A model generated the notes under the pieces. It searched no databases. It saw nothing but the letters and a program-made list of their open reading frames with translations, and had not been told where the DNA came from. A program made the position numbers and the translations under genes. 64,000 bases of DNA from Zooshikella sp050749885 (GTDB taxonomy: Bacteria > Pseudomonadota > Gammaproteobacteria > Pseudomonadales > Zooshikellaceae): contig NZ_JBOIUB010000005.1 in assembly GCF_050749885.1 (NCBI RefSeq), positions 124,001 to 188,000 of the forward strand, read 5' to 3'. Shown here piece after piece: positions 8,968-16,915 of this stretch (the first letter of the stretch is position 1; every line of letters starts with the position of its first letter).

Positions 8968-9916
8968 AACGCTGAATTCCTTCTTTAATCGATACTTGGG
9001 GCTGATAACCCAATTGATTTTTGGCCTTCGTAATATCAAGCGTCTGATGATAATGAAAAAGAGCAGCGGTATAACGGGTTAATTTGGGTTCAGGTAATGT
9101 GGGAAGCTTTTGACAACACCATTCATTCATACGAATAATGGGTGCAATCAATGAATAGGGCAATGTTTTAATCTGTACAGTTTGCTGCAGTGTTGAAAAT
9201 AAATTCTGTAAAACGGTTTGCATAGGCATCGGTTCATCATTGGTAATATTAAATACCGATTTGGATGCAACAGGCTGTTCTGTTGATAATAAGGCGGCAT
9301 CGGCTACATTATCCACATAGGTCAAATCAACAATAGGATTTCGTCCTGAAGGCAACCACAATATCCCATGGCGAACAACGGCTAAAATACGTGGTAAAAT
9401 CGCTTGATCATAGGGGCCAAAAATACCTCGTGGTCTTAAAATAACGCTATTTAAAGTACTATTAAGTACCTTTTTTTCTGCCCACGCTTTTGTTTGGGCA
9501 TAGTCATTACAAAATGCCGGCCCCAAAGGTTCCTCTTCTTTTATCATCATTTTATCTTGAAAATTAAAGTAAACACTTGGGGTAGAAATATGTACAAATC
9601 GTTTTACCTGACACTGTGTTGCGGCTTTCAATATATTTTCTGTACCCTCTACATTACTCTGTACAAAATCTTGATGCTTGCCCCAAGGACTCGATAATGC
9701 AGCACAATGAATGACGGCATCAATATCCTGGCAAGCTTCAAGCAATAGCGCTTGTTGCTGTAAATCAGCACAGACAAACTCACTGTGCGTACTGCTGGCA
9801 AGCTGTTTGCCAATGACTTGATTTCGACCTAAAAAGCGAATGGAATGTTGAGTATGGTATTTCCGGACAATGGCTTGTCCTAACATACCCGTTCCCCCAG
9901 TCACTAATAATTTCAT
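8936..9916 (-). CDS. NAD(P)-dependent epimerase / 3-beta-hydroxysteroid dehydrogenase-like reductase
   Basis: A 326-residue extended short-chain dehydrogenase. The N-terminal nucleotide motif is VTGGTGMLGQAIVRKY, and the catalytic region shows STPSVYF and a YAQTKAWAEKKV (YxxxK) motif. A further segment, PRGIFGPYDQ, is followed by VDLTYVDNVADA, typical of 3-beta-HSD/epimerase proteins. The family oxidises or reduces a hydroxyl/keto group on the substrate. OleD ketone reductases belong to the same broad family, which suggests reduction of a beta-keto product made by the KAS III-like enzyme upstream. ATGA overlap (9913-9916) couples it to the synthase gene. Confidence 0.85.
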   Translation of the reverse strand: MKLLVTGGTGMLGQAIVRKYHTQHSIRFLGRNQVIGKQLASSTHSEFVCADLQQQALLLEACQDIDAVIHCAALSSPWGKHQDFVQSNVEGTENILKAATQCQVKRFVHISTPSVYFNFQDKMMIKEEEPLGPAFCNDYAQTKAWAEKKVLNSTLNSVILRPRGIFGPYDQAILPRILAVVRHGILWLPSGRNPIVDLTYVDNVADAALLSTEQPVASKSVFNITNDEPMPMQTVLQNLFSTLQQTVQIKTLPYSLIAPIIRMNEWCCQKLPTLPEPKLTRYTAALFHYHQTLDITKAKNQLGYQPQVSIKEGIQRYAQWYQRQAA

Positions 9917-10899
9917 AATTGCAATACACCTAAACCTAACGACAATCCTGCTGCTGAGCCAAATAGCAGCACGTTTTTTCCTGCAGGAGGTTGCTGATGA
10001 ACCAATAAATTGTGTAAAGCAATCGGGATCGATGCCGCAATTTGGTTACCCATGGAAGAAAAGATATTAATGACTTTATCCTGCGCAAAACCAAGACGCT
10101 GCGTTAAATGAGCCAATCCGGCATAACTGGCCTGATGAGGCACAATATAATCGATATCAGCCATGGTTAAACCGGCTTTGTTTAAACCTTGCTGAATAAA
10201 TTCTGGAGCCAGTTTAGAAACCAGTTTATAAAGTGCTTTACCCTGCATTTCAAAAAAGCAACCCGATGCTACCGCTTCCATATCATAACGAGCAGGATGC
10301 AACGCACTTCCTCCCGAACGAATCTGACACAAGCTATAGCCTTCAGGAAACGTTTGGAACAGGCTTGATGTTAATCCACCTGCTGAAGAAGAAGCCTCTA
10401 AAATAAAAGCCGCCGCACCATCTGCAAATAAGGTGGCCGTTTCAGCTTTAGTATCGGTCACCCCCACCTTCGCCACTTCACTCGAAATAATCATCACTCG
10501 CTGATAACGCGCACATTGTAATGCACAATGACACATTTCCAACGCGGTTAAAAAAGATAAACAACTGGCATTCACATCCATACTGGCAACAGGCGTTTCA
10601 GCACCCAACTCAGCAAGAATCCCCGCGGCATTGTAGGGTAACGCCTGATGACTGGTACCACTGGCACAAACCAGCAAATCCACCTCATCTAAAGTAATAC
10701 CTGCTTGATTCAATGCCGTTTTCCCTGCCATAGCGCCCATATATAGCGCTGTTTCACTGGGCGCCGCATAATGTCGGTAATCAACGCCATAACGTTGCCG
10801 ACATGTACCAGGGGGTAGATTCAAACGTTGGTCCATTTCTTCTGCAGAAATGGTTTGTGCAGGGAGATAACAGGCACTTGCCCTGATCGTAAACGACAT
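9913..10899 (-). CDS. 3-oxoacyl-ACP synthase III-like (KAS III) condensing enzyme
   Basis: A 328-residue thiolase-fold condensing enzyme with all three catalytic residues visible: Cys near residue 113 (NASCLSFL), His near 255 (VPHQASYAG) and Asn near 285 (MGNQIAASIPIAL). FabH makes acetoacetyl-ACP to start fatty acid synthesis. Relatives such as OleA and PqsD condense other acyl thioesters. The divergent SYAG after PHQA, plus its position as first gene of a six-gene operon without acyl carrier or other fab genes, argues for a specialised role rather than housekeeping FabH. The substrate cannot be read from sequence. Confidence 0.87.
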   Translation of the reverse strand: MSFTIRASACYLPAQTISAEEMDQRLNLPPGTCRQRYGVDYRHYAAPSETALYMGAMAGKTALNQAGITLDEVDLLVCASGTSHQALPYNAAGILAELGAETPVASMDVNASCLSFLTALEMCHCALQCARYQRVMIISSEVAKVGVTDTKAETATLFADGAAAFILEASSSAGGLTSSLFQTFPEGYSLCQIRSGGSALHPARYDMEAVASGCFFEMQGKALYKLVSKLAPEFIQQGLNKAGLTMADIDYIVPHQASYAGLAHLTQRLGFAQDKVINIFSSMGNQIAASIPIALHNLLVHQQPPAGKNVLLFGSAAGLSLGLGVLQL

Positions 10900-11240
10900 G
10901 TCAGCCTCACTTTACTACTTTAGTACGTCAGTCTTCAGACACCTATACATGAACTCGTTGTTTTCATCAGCCAAATATTTACATTTTTTTGATCGCTTGC
11001 TAATTCATTAAGTGAACTCTGTTCTATAGATTTCCACTCAAAAATCCAGCCCTTCACCATTTCGGTAAATACTCAACATAGAAAACACTTCCTAACCTTT
11101 TACTCTCAAATTACTATGCTTATAGACCATATCCCAGCGTAATACCCAGTTTTCCTAGCATGGATAAAACCAGATTAGAATCACCCACTAGGCTTTTAAT
11201 CCGATATTTTCAAATACAGCCCAAAATATTATCCGCTATA
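10900..11240. other. Intergenic region upstream of the KAS III operon
   Basis: About 340 nt without a convincing gene. It must hold the promoter of the 10899-to-4516 operon, but I see no clear sigma-70 hexamer pair or operator. A 68-codon plus-strand frame begins at 11160 and runs through the terminator into rsgA; it is treated as chance. Confidence 0.5.
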
Positions 11241-11269
11241 AAAAAACCTGCTCAAAGAGCAGGTTTTTT
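11241..11269 (-). terminator. Rho-independent terminator of rsgA
   Basis: Perfect hairpin with 13-nt arms (AAAAAACCTGCTC / GAGCAGGTTTTTT) and a 3-nt loop, flanked by A and T tracts. It can work in both directions, and it lies 54 nt after the rsgA stop. Confidence 0.9.
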
Positions 11270-11322
11270 AGGTTTTAACGTCATTATTTTTACAAAAAAT
11301 AAACGATACCTACAGCTAATAA

Positions 11323-12384
11323 TTACTCATCAGCGCTATTTTTTCTACTTTGCTTTTCTTGTTTAATTTTACGGTACAGTTTACCTAATTGCCTATTTCG
11401 CTGGTGCTGTTGCGCTAACGTTTCAGCATTCCTTCGCTGTTCCTTCAGTAATTTCTGGTAATTTTTCCAACGACGCCTGTCAAGCTGATTAGCCATTAGT
11501 GCTTGTTGTACAGAACAACCAGGCTCATTTTCATGCGTACAATTGTAAAATCGACAAGTAGTAATGAGCGCTTCAACATCAGCGAATACATTTTGTACGC
11601 CTTCTTCACTAGGGAGTAACTGAAGTTCTCTCATGCCTGGTGTATCAATTAACAACCCACCACTATCCATGACATAAAGTGTTCTTGCCGTTGTGGTATG
11701 GCGTCCTTTAGCATCATCCTCACGAATCGACTGTGTTGAAATCTGTTGATGACAAAGACTGTTTATCAACGTTGATTTACCCACACCCGATGACCCGACT
11801 AAGGCAATCGTTTGTCCTGGTTTACACCAGGCTTGTAATCCTTGTAACTGGGTAATATCACGGGCATCACAGACTTCCACGATGAGATTAGGATGGAGCC
11901 TACTGGCTTGTGCTACAAAATCATCATCGGCTGTACATTGGTCTGACTTAGTCAGCACAATAATGGGGGTTACTTGTGCCTCAAGCGCTAATACTAAATA
12001 ACGTTCCAGTCGTGAAATATTAAAGTCCTGATTACACGAAGAAACAATAAACAATGTATCAACATTGCTCACAATAGGCTGAACCCCTACTTGCTCACCA
12101 ACTGCTTTACGCGCAATAAGCGATAAACGAGACAACTGTCGTAAAGGCCTGGCATTATCATGTAGTTCAGTCGTATCAAATAACAACCAGTCACCCACCG
12201 CCAATGGTTGAAACTTTGCACATAACTGAGCATCAATTGAAAATACCTTCTCTGGCGTTAACACATGAATATGTGAACGATGGATTGCAATAACCCGAGC
12301 GGCTATCGTTGAAGACAATTCATCAAGTGTTAATTGTTGCTGAAAAAATGGTTGCCAACCAAGTGTTAAATGATTGATAAACAT
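11323..12384 (-). CDS. rsgA: Ribosome small-subunit-dependent GTPase A
   Basis: RsgA (YjeQ) is a circularly permuted GTPase that checks late 30S subunit maturation. An N-terminal OB-fold region (residues 20-90) is followed by the permuted G motifs: LTKSDQ (G4), VGSSGVGKSTLINSL (P-loop) and DTPGMREL (G3). The C-terminal zinc-binding set is CRFYNCTHENEPGC. I prefer the ATG at 12384 (353 aa, close to the roughly 350 aa of E. coli RsgA); an in-frame TTG at 12402 adds six residues. Neither start has a good Shine-Dalgarno. The basic C-terminal tail (KIKQEKQSRKN) is normal for the family. Confidence 0.92.
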   Translation of the reverse strand: MFINHLTLGWQPFFQQQLTLDELSSTIAARVIAIHRSHIHVLTPEKVFSIDAQLCAKFQPLAVGDWLLFDTTELHDNARPLRQLSRLSLIARKAVGEQVGVQPIVSNVDTLFIVSSCNQDFNISRLERYLVLALEAQVTPIIVLTKSDQCTADDDFVAQASRLHPNLIVEVCDARDITQLQGLQAWCKPGQTIALVGSSGVGKSTLINSLCHQQISTQSIREDDAKGRHTTTARTLYVMDSGGLLIDTPGMRELQLLPSEEGVQNVFADVEALITTCRFYNCTHENEPGCSVQQALMANQLDRRRWKNYQKLLKEQRRNAETLAQQHQRNRQLGKLYRKIKQEKQSRKNSADE

Positions 12385-12404
12385 AGGAGAAAAGCCTAAC
12401 AAAA

Positions 12405-12850
12405 GTGATTTTTAGGGCTTCTCATTGGAAAACCCCGGTTAGAAATACCGGGCTATACGGGAGGAATGGACCTAGAAAAGAAAAACAACACCTGCGTTAT
12501 CTGCCAGATGTAGGCTTCTGTCTATTTATATCTGCTGACTATTTACAACATCTTACAACATCACTGATGTTGCTTTTAGATACATCTTAACCCATTAGCC
12601 CAGAACAGTTTCATTACACTCATGTCTATCCTCCATTAACTAAAAAAGGGCTTAAAACGCTGGCTTTTTAATAACGCCAAATTTCGACTGTTACATTACG
12701 TGGTGTATCTCTGGTTAGCAAGCCTTTTTAAATGAATACCCTCCATTAAAGGTATAACCTAATAAAAATATGACGAAATTAAGACAATCCTAGCTGTACT
12801 TTATGGCTAATTTCCTACACGTAATAGTAACAATTATCACTTTGATCATC
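12405..12850. other. Non-coding region between rsgA and the sRNA locus
   Basis: About 440 nt with no convincing gene; a 61-codon plus-strand frame at 12405 has no recognisable content. The right end should contain the promoter of the sRNA: TATCAC at about 12834-12839 is a possible -10, but the -35 is poor. Only a weak partial match (TGTACT-N6-CTAATT, about 12795-12812) to the GacA/UvrY-type TGTAAG-N6-CTTACA box is seen. Confidence 0.4.
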
Positions 12851-12854
12851 TCTG

Positions 12855-13042
12855 AAATTCATGGATCATTACTCTCCATGATGGCTGGCAGCATGAAGCT
12901 TGAGGGAGCTAAAGCGTATGGATGCGTCAGGGACTTTCCAGCCATTGCTTGTGTGACGACCTAAGGATCAGGGTCTAGGGATGGGCTCAATGGAATAGCC
13001 ACCAGGATGGTGATAGAAAACCTGCATTTTGCAGGTTTTTTT
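12855..13042 (+). ncRNA. Putative CsrB/RsmZ-family CsrA-sequestering sRNA
   Basis: No protein gene fits here, but about 160 nt contain eight GGA motifs, each in an ANGGA-type context (AUGGAU, AGGGAG, AUGGAU, AGGGAC, AAGGAU, AGGGAU, AUGGAA, CAGGAU). Several sit in hairpin loops: CACC-AGGAU-GGUG, GACC-loop-GGUC around AAGGAUCAG, GGCU-loop-AGCC around AUGGA, and AGCU-UGAGGG-AGCU. An 8-bp arm pair (ATGGCTGG / CCAGCCAT) closes the middle domain. The RNA would end at a strong Rho-independent terminator (stem CCTGCA/TGCAGG then seven T, 13021-13042). This is the architecture of CsrB/RsmY/RsmZ RNAs, which titrate the translational regulator CsrA/RsmA. The 5' end is approximate. Confidence 0.75.
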
Positions 13043-13085
13043 GTGCCTTCATTAAGCGGCTCATATTAAAAAGTACCTTCCCTTT

Positions 13086-13592
13086 CTATACTACCGGGGT
13101 TAATACATCACTTGTTGCATACTCAACAAATTCATAGCTGATGTTATTTTCATCACGATAAAAAACACGCATACCTTGGTTCGCCGCTCGCTCAACTTGA
13201 TATTCAATGCTATACCCCCCCAAAGCCAAGCGACTTTTTAACGTTGGTAAACTATTAACCGCAAAACCCAGGCAGGTATTATGCTCACTCATATCTTGTG
13301 GATTGTAGACTTCAATAGCTGGGCTTTGTAGGGCCAGATTACAACTACCATCACCAACATGCACCCAATACACAGCCATATTCTGCCACTCATACTGGCC
13401 TCGAGCACGCATTGTCCAATGCGGAAAAGCAACCAATAAAAAGTGAACTGAACGCTGAATATCACCCACAGTGATATTCATACTTTCAACATAAGTTAAT
13501 GACTCAGTACCCTTTAACACACTGTTTCCAGTGGTTGCCTCCTGCCTGCAATAGAGTAACTTGCATGTTGTTGACTTATGGGATGTCATCAT
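13086..13592 (-). CDS. VOC (glyoxalase/bleomycin-resistance fold) family protein
   Basis: A 168-residue protein with the pattern of a vicinal-oxygen-chelate domain: MNITVGDIQRSVHFLLVAFPHW at the start of the fold, WVHVGDGSCNLALQ in the middle, then LGFAVNSLPTLKSRLALGGY and a final RVFYRDENNISYEFVEY. The final Glu in EFVEY corresponds to the usual C-terminal metal ligand. The first ~37 residues are extra, but GGGGGT about 8 nt before the ATG at 13592 supports this start. It lies 30 nt downstream of a chemoreceptor gene and may be co-transcribed. The substrate is unknown. Confidence 0.75.
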   Translation of the reverse strand: MMTSHKSTTCKLLYCRQEATTGNSVLKGTESLTYVESMNITVGDIQRSVHFLLVAFPHWTMRARGQYEWQNMAVYWVHVGDGSCNLALQSPAIEVYNPQDMSEHNTCLGFAVNSLPTLKSRLALGGYSIEYQVERAANQGMRVFYRDENNISYEFVEYATSDVLTPVV

Positions 13593-13622
13593 TTAACACC
13601 CCCAATGGAGTGACTCATACAG

Positions 13623-15242
13623 TTATCCAATTTGATAACGCGCCAACTGTTGTTGAATCATCAGTGCTTGTTGATCCACATTTTCACTATGGGTAAATGC
13701 CTTGTCGGCATTCTCGGCAGAAGTGGATGCCTCCTGCTGAATCCGCTCTAAGTTGCTATTCATTTCAGAAATAACATTTACCTGCTCTTCAGCGGCTGTC
13801 GCAACCTGCGTGTTCATACTGTCAACATCCTGAACATCCTGTACCACTGTATTGAATACATTTTGTGTCTGAACAGCATGTTCAACGCCCTGTTCAGAAC
13901 GCTGACGATTGTCATTCATGGCCACCACCACAGACGACAAACAGTTTTTAAAACCCGAAATTAATTCCTGAATAAGCTGAGTAGAATCCTGGGTACGTGA
14001 TGCCAATGATCTGACCTCATCGGCCACCACCGCGAATCCACGTCCTTTTTCACCTGCTCTTGCGGCTTCAATCGCGGCATTTAACGCCAATAAATTTGTT
14101 TGGGCAGAAATTTCATTAATCTCATGAATAAATTCCGCAATTTTCTGCATATTCTCATCGAGCTGGCTGATAGCACTGGACACATCCACTAACTCATGGG
14201 CTAACGTTTGGCTATGCTGCTGTAATTGACCAACATACTGCTCACCACCACCCACCGCATTCACGACTTGCGAAGTGCGATCGGCGGTTAAGCTGGCATT
14301 TTTAGCCACATCTTGTGCGGTCGTTTGGAGTTCCTGCATGGCAGCTACCAGCTGCTCTACCTCTCGATCATGGGCAGATAAGGCATCACTTGTCGCTTTT
14401 GACTCCTGACGAAGTGCATTAGCCTCAGTCAGTAGCGTCTCTACAGACTGATAGAGAGAACCAATCATCTTTTGTAATGATCGAACAACGCGATTAAAAG
14501 ACTCCGTCAACACGCCAATTTCATCCTGAGTTTGAGTCGCCATCTGTTGACGCAAATCCCCCTGCTCAACAGCCTTCATCACCTTTACCATTTCAGTGAC
14601 CGGTTGTGTTATTCGCCGTACCCACCACAGGCTACCCGCCATAACAAGTACCAATAACACACCAAAGGCAATGCCATTTACCCGGACACTGGACCAAAAC
14701 TCATTACGAATATCATCAATATATTCACCTGTACCAATCACCCAGCCCCAAGGTTCAAAAAGCTGTGCATAGGATATTTTCGGAAAAAACTGTTCGCCTT
14801 CTCCCGCTCGGTGCCATTTATACTCAAACCAGTCTCCTCCCGCCAATGCAACACGTGTTGCCTCAGCCACCATAGCGATACCATCAGGATCTTTTAAATT
14901 ACTCATATCCTGACCTTGCAACTCACTATTCAAAGGATGCATCACCATTCGGTTACGTGTGTCATTTATCCAAAAGTAGTTTCCCTGACCATAACGCATC
15001 GCTCGAATAGCGGATAATGCATTTTGTTTAGCTTGCTCTTCTCCCTGCGTAGTTCTTTGCTGGTAATAATAGTTGGAAATAGCATGCACTGACTCAACCA
15101 GCGTCTTCACTTGTAGTGCTCGCTGTAAAGTCATTTGTTGGTATTGGTGATAATAGCTATAAACTTGAAGCGCAATGGTGGTCAGCGCAAAAAGCAAGAA
15201 AATAAATGTTAGCTTGACTGCGATTCCTATTCGCACATCCAT
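13623..15242 (-). CDS. Methyl-accepting chemotaxis protein with a Cache sensor
   Basis: A 539-residue transmembrane chemoreceptor. TM1 lies at about residues 8-28. It is followed by a periplasmic single-Cache domain (RYGQGNYFWINDTRNRMVMHP, WEYxW-like WFEYKWHRAG, YFEPWGWVIGTGEYIDDI pattern), TM2 (about 190-208) and a HAMP linker (ITQPVTEMVKVMKAVEQGDL). The cytoplasmic signalling hairpin has the invariant core EISAQTNLLALNAAIEAARAG and GRGFAVVADEVRSLA. It signals through CheW/CheA to the flagellar motor or a related pathway. Cache domains of this sort usually bind small carboxylates, but no ligand can be assigned. No che genes are nearby, so it is an orphan receptor. Confidence 0.93.
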   Translation of the reverse strand: MDVRIGIAVKLTFIFLLFALTTIALQVYSYYHQYQQMTLQRALQVKTLVESVHAISNYYYQQRTTQGEEQAKQNALSAIRAMRYGQGNYFWINDTRNRMVMHPLNSELQGQDMSNLKDPDGIAMVAEATRVALAGGDWFEYKWHRAGEGEQFFPKISYAQLFEPWGWVIGTGEYIDDIRNEFWSSVRVNGIAFGVLLVLVMAGSLWWVRRITQPVTEMVKVMKAVEQGDLRQQMATQTQDEIGVLTESFNRVVRSLQKMIGSLYQSVETLLTEANALRQESKATSDALSAHDREVEQLVAAMQELQTTAQDVAKNASLTADRTSQVVNAVGGGEQYVGQLQQHSQTLAHELVDVSSAISQLDENMQKIAEFIHEINEISAQTNLLALNAAIEAARAGEKGRGFAVVADEVRSLASRTQDSTQLIQELISGFKNCLSSVVVAMNDNRQRSEQGVEHAVQTQNVFNTVVQDVQDVDSMNTQVATAAEEQVNVISEMNSNLERIQQEASTSAENADKAFTHSENVDQQALMIQQQLARYQIG

Positions 15243-15438
15243 TGCTTATTACTCCTTTAAACCTTGTCAGTAACCACTGTTAAGAGTAGGAGATGGCTTA
15301 TAGGACAACAAACAGCAAGTTATGCGAATAAGCAATCAATAAGCGCCTTATACTTCACTCTTAGTATATGTAAGACTGAGGACATAACGCCACAGCACAG
15401 GGCCATTGCCCTGCTCCACGCCAAATGTTTAGGTAAAA

Positions 15439-15466
15439 AAAAACCACAGCCTAAACTGTGGTTTTT
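15439..15466 (-). terminator. Rho-independent terminator after cysS
   Basis: Hairpin AAAAACCACAG / CTGTGGTTTTT with a 6-nt loop, about 53 nt beyond the cysS stop. Its A/T symmetry would allow it to act in both directions. Confidence 0.88.
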
Positions 15467-15518
15467 CTAAAGCTCGATAAACGTTGTCACCAATACGACA
15501 TGTTCATTTCACCAAAGG

Positions 15519-16895
15519 TTACTTTTCAACACGCCATTTTGTTCCTTCACGACTATCTTCTAATACGACACCCATTGCTAGCAGTTGATCTCTAATTTCA
15601 TCTGCTTTAGCAAAGTCACGTTGTTTTCGTGCTGCATTACGCTGCTCAATTAAGTTTTCCACCTGTTGTGGATCAACATCCTGCGTTTGTTGCTGAAAGA
15701 ACGCTTCAGGGTCCTGTTGTAACAAGCCTAAAACATCGCCCAGCGCTTTCATTTCTGCCGCGATCTGTGCCGCTTGTTCAGGTTGAGTGGCTTTATTACG
15801 GTTGATTTCTCGAACCATATCAAACAACACGGCTAACGCTTCTGGTGTGTTAAAGTCATCATCCATCGCCCCATAAAAACGCGCGCTAAACTCACTTTCC
15901 TGCGCTTTAGGTAATGTAAGCCCACGCAAACCATGGTAAAAGCGTTCCAGACTGGCACCCGCTTCCTTCAAGCTTTCGATGCTGTAATTAATTGGACTGC
16001 GATAATGACTGGCCAGCAAAAAGTAACGTACGACTTCTGCCGGAAAGTCTGCCAACACATCACGAATCGTAAAAAAATTACCTAATGATTTAGACATCTT
16101 TTCATCATTAATCCGCAATGCACCGGCATGCATCCAGATATTCGCGTATTTTTCACCCGTAGCAGCCTCAGACTGGGCAATTTCATTTTCATGATGAGGG
16201 AATTTTAAATCGGGCCCCCCCCCATGAATGTCAAAGGTATTACCCAAGCAGCAGGTCGACATCGCTGAACACTCTATATGCCAGCCTGGACGACCTTTAC
16301 CCCAAGGCGATTCCCATGAAGGCTCTCCTGGTTTGGCCGCTTTCCACAATACAAAATCCAGTGGATTTTGCTTGGCCTCATCCACTTCTACACGTGCACC
16401 TGAGCGCAGATCGTCCAACACTTTACCGGACAGTTGACCATAGTGAGCAAATTTTTCTACTACATAGTAAACATCACCATTATCTGCCGCATAGGCCATA
16501 CCTTTATCAATCAAGGTTTGCACCATGGCAATAATCTGACCAATATGTTCTGTCGCTTTAGGCTCCAGATTGGGTTTACCAATACCCAATGCCGCAAAGT
16601 CTTCATCCATGGCATCAATAAAACGTTGGACTAATTGCTGCCAGTCTTCATTGGCCTCCTGGGCACGACGAATAATTTTGTCATCAATATCGGTGATGTT
16701 ACGGATATAATTCACATCATACCCTTTAGCCCGCAGATACCGCACTATGACATCAAATGCCACAAACACGCGACCATGGCCCAGGTGACAGTAGTCGTAA
16801 ACCGTCATGCCACAAACATACATGCTGACTTTGCGTGGTTGTAACGGTTTAAACTCAGACTTTTCTCGGGTCAGAGTGTTATAAATCTTCAACAC
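15519..16895 (-). CDS. cysS: Cysteinyl-tRNA synthetase
   Basis: A 458-residue class I aminoacyl-tRNA synthetase that charges tRNA-Cys. The HIGH-type signature is HLGHGRVFV (residues ~37-45), the KMSKS loop is KMSKSLGNF, and the zinc/substrate site shows CGMTVYD, HIECSAMS and PHHENEIAQSE. Length matches the E. coli enzyme (461 aa). The start MLKIYNTLTREK agrees with the family. It lies 20 nt after glnS on the same strand, so the two synthetases form an operon ending at the terminator near 15450. Confidence 0.97.
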   Translation of the reverse strand: MLKIYNTLTREKSEFKPLQPRKVSMYVCGMTVYDYCHLGHGRVFVAFDVIVRYLRAKGYDVNYIRNITDIDDKIIRRAQEANEDWQQLVQRFIDAMDEDFAALGIGKPNLEPKATEHIGQIIAMVQTLIDKGMAYAADNGDVYYVVEKFAHYGQLSGKVLDDLRSGARVEVDEAKQNPLDFVLWKAAKPGEPSWESPWGKGRPGWHIECSAMSTCCLGNTFDIHGGGPDLKFPHHENEIAQSEAATGEKYANIWMHAGALRINDEKMSKSLGNFFTIRDVLADFPAEVVRYFLLASHYRSPINYSIESLKEAGASLERFYHGLRGLTLPKAQESEFSARFYGAMDDDFNTPEALAVLFDMVREINRNKATQPEQAAQIAAEMKALGDVLGLLQQDPEAFFQQQTQDVDPQQVENLIEQRNAARKQRDFAKADEIRDQLLAMGVVLEDSREGTKWRVEK

Positions 16896-16915
16896 AGCTA
16901 CTGTTTTCCTTTTTC

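Noticed and set aside
9039..9039. Upstream start for the MBL-fold gene
   Set aside because: Would overlap the reductase gene by 104 nt and add 24 residues with no family match; ATG 8967 has a good ribosome site.
11160..11366. 68-codon plus-strand frame
   Set aside because: Runs through the rsgA terminator and into rsgA antisense; no supporting start site.
12405..12590. 61-codon plus-strand frame right of rsgA
   Set aside because: No domain and no ribosome site; treated as chance.
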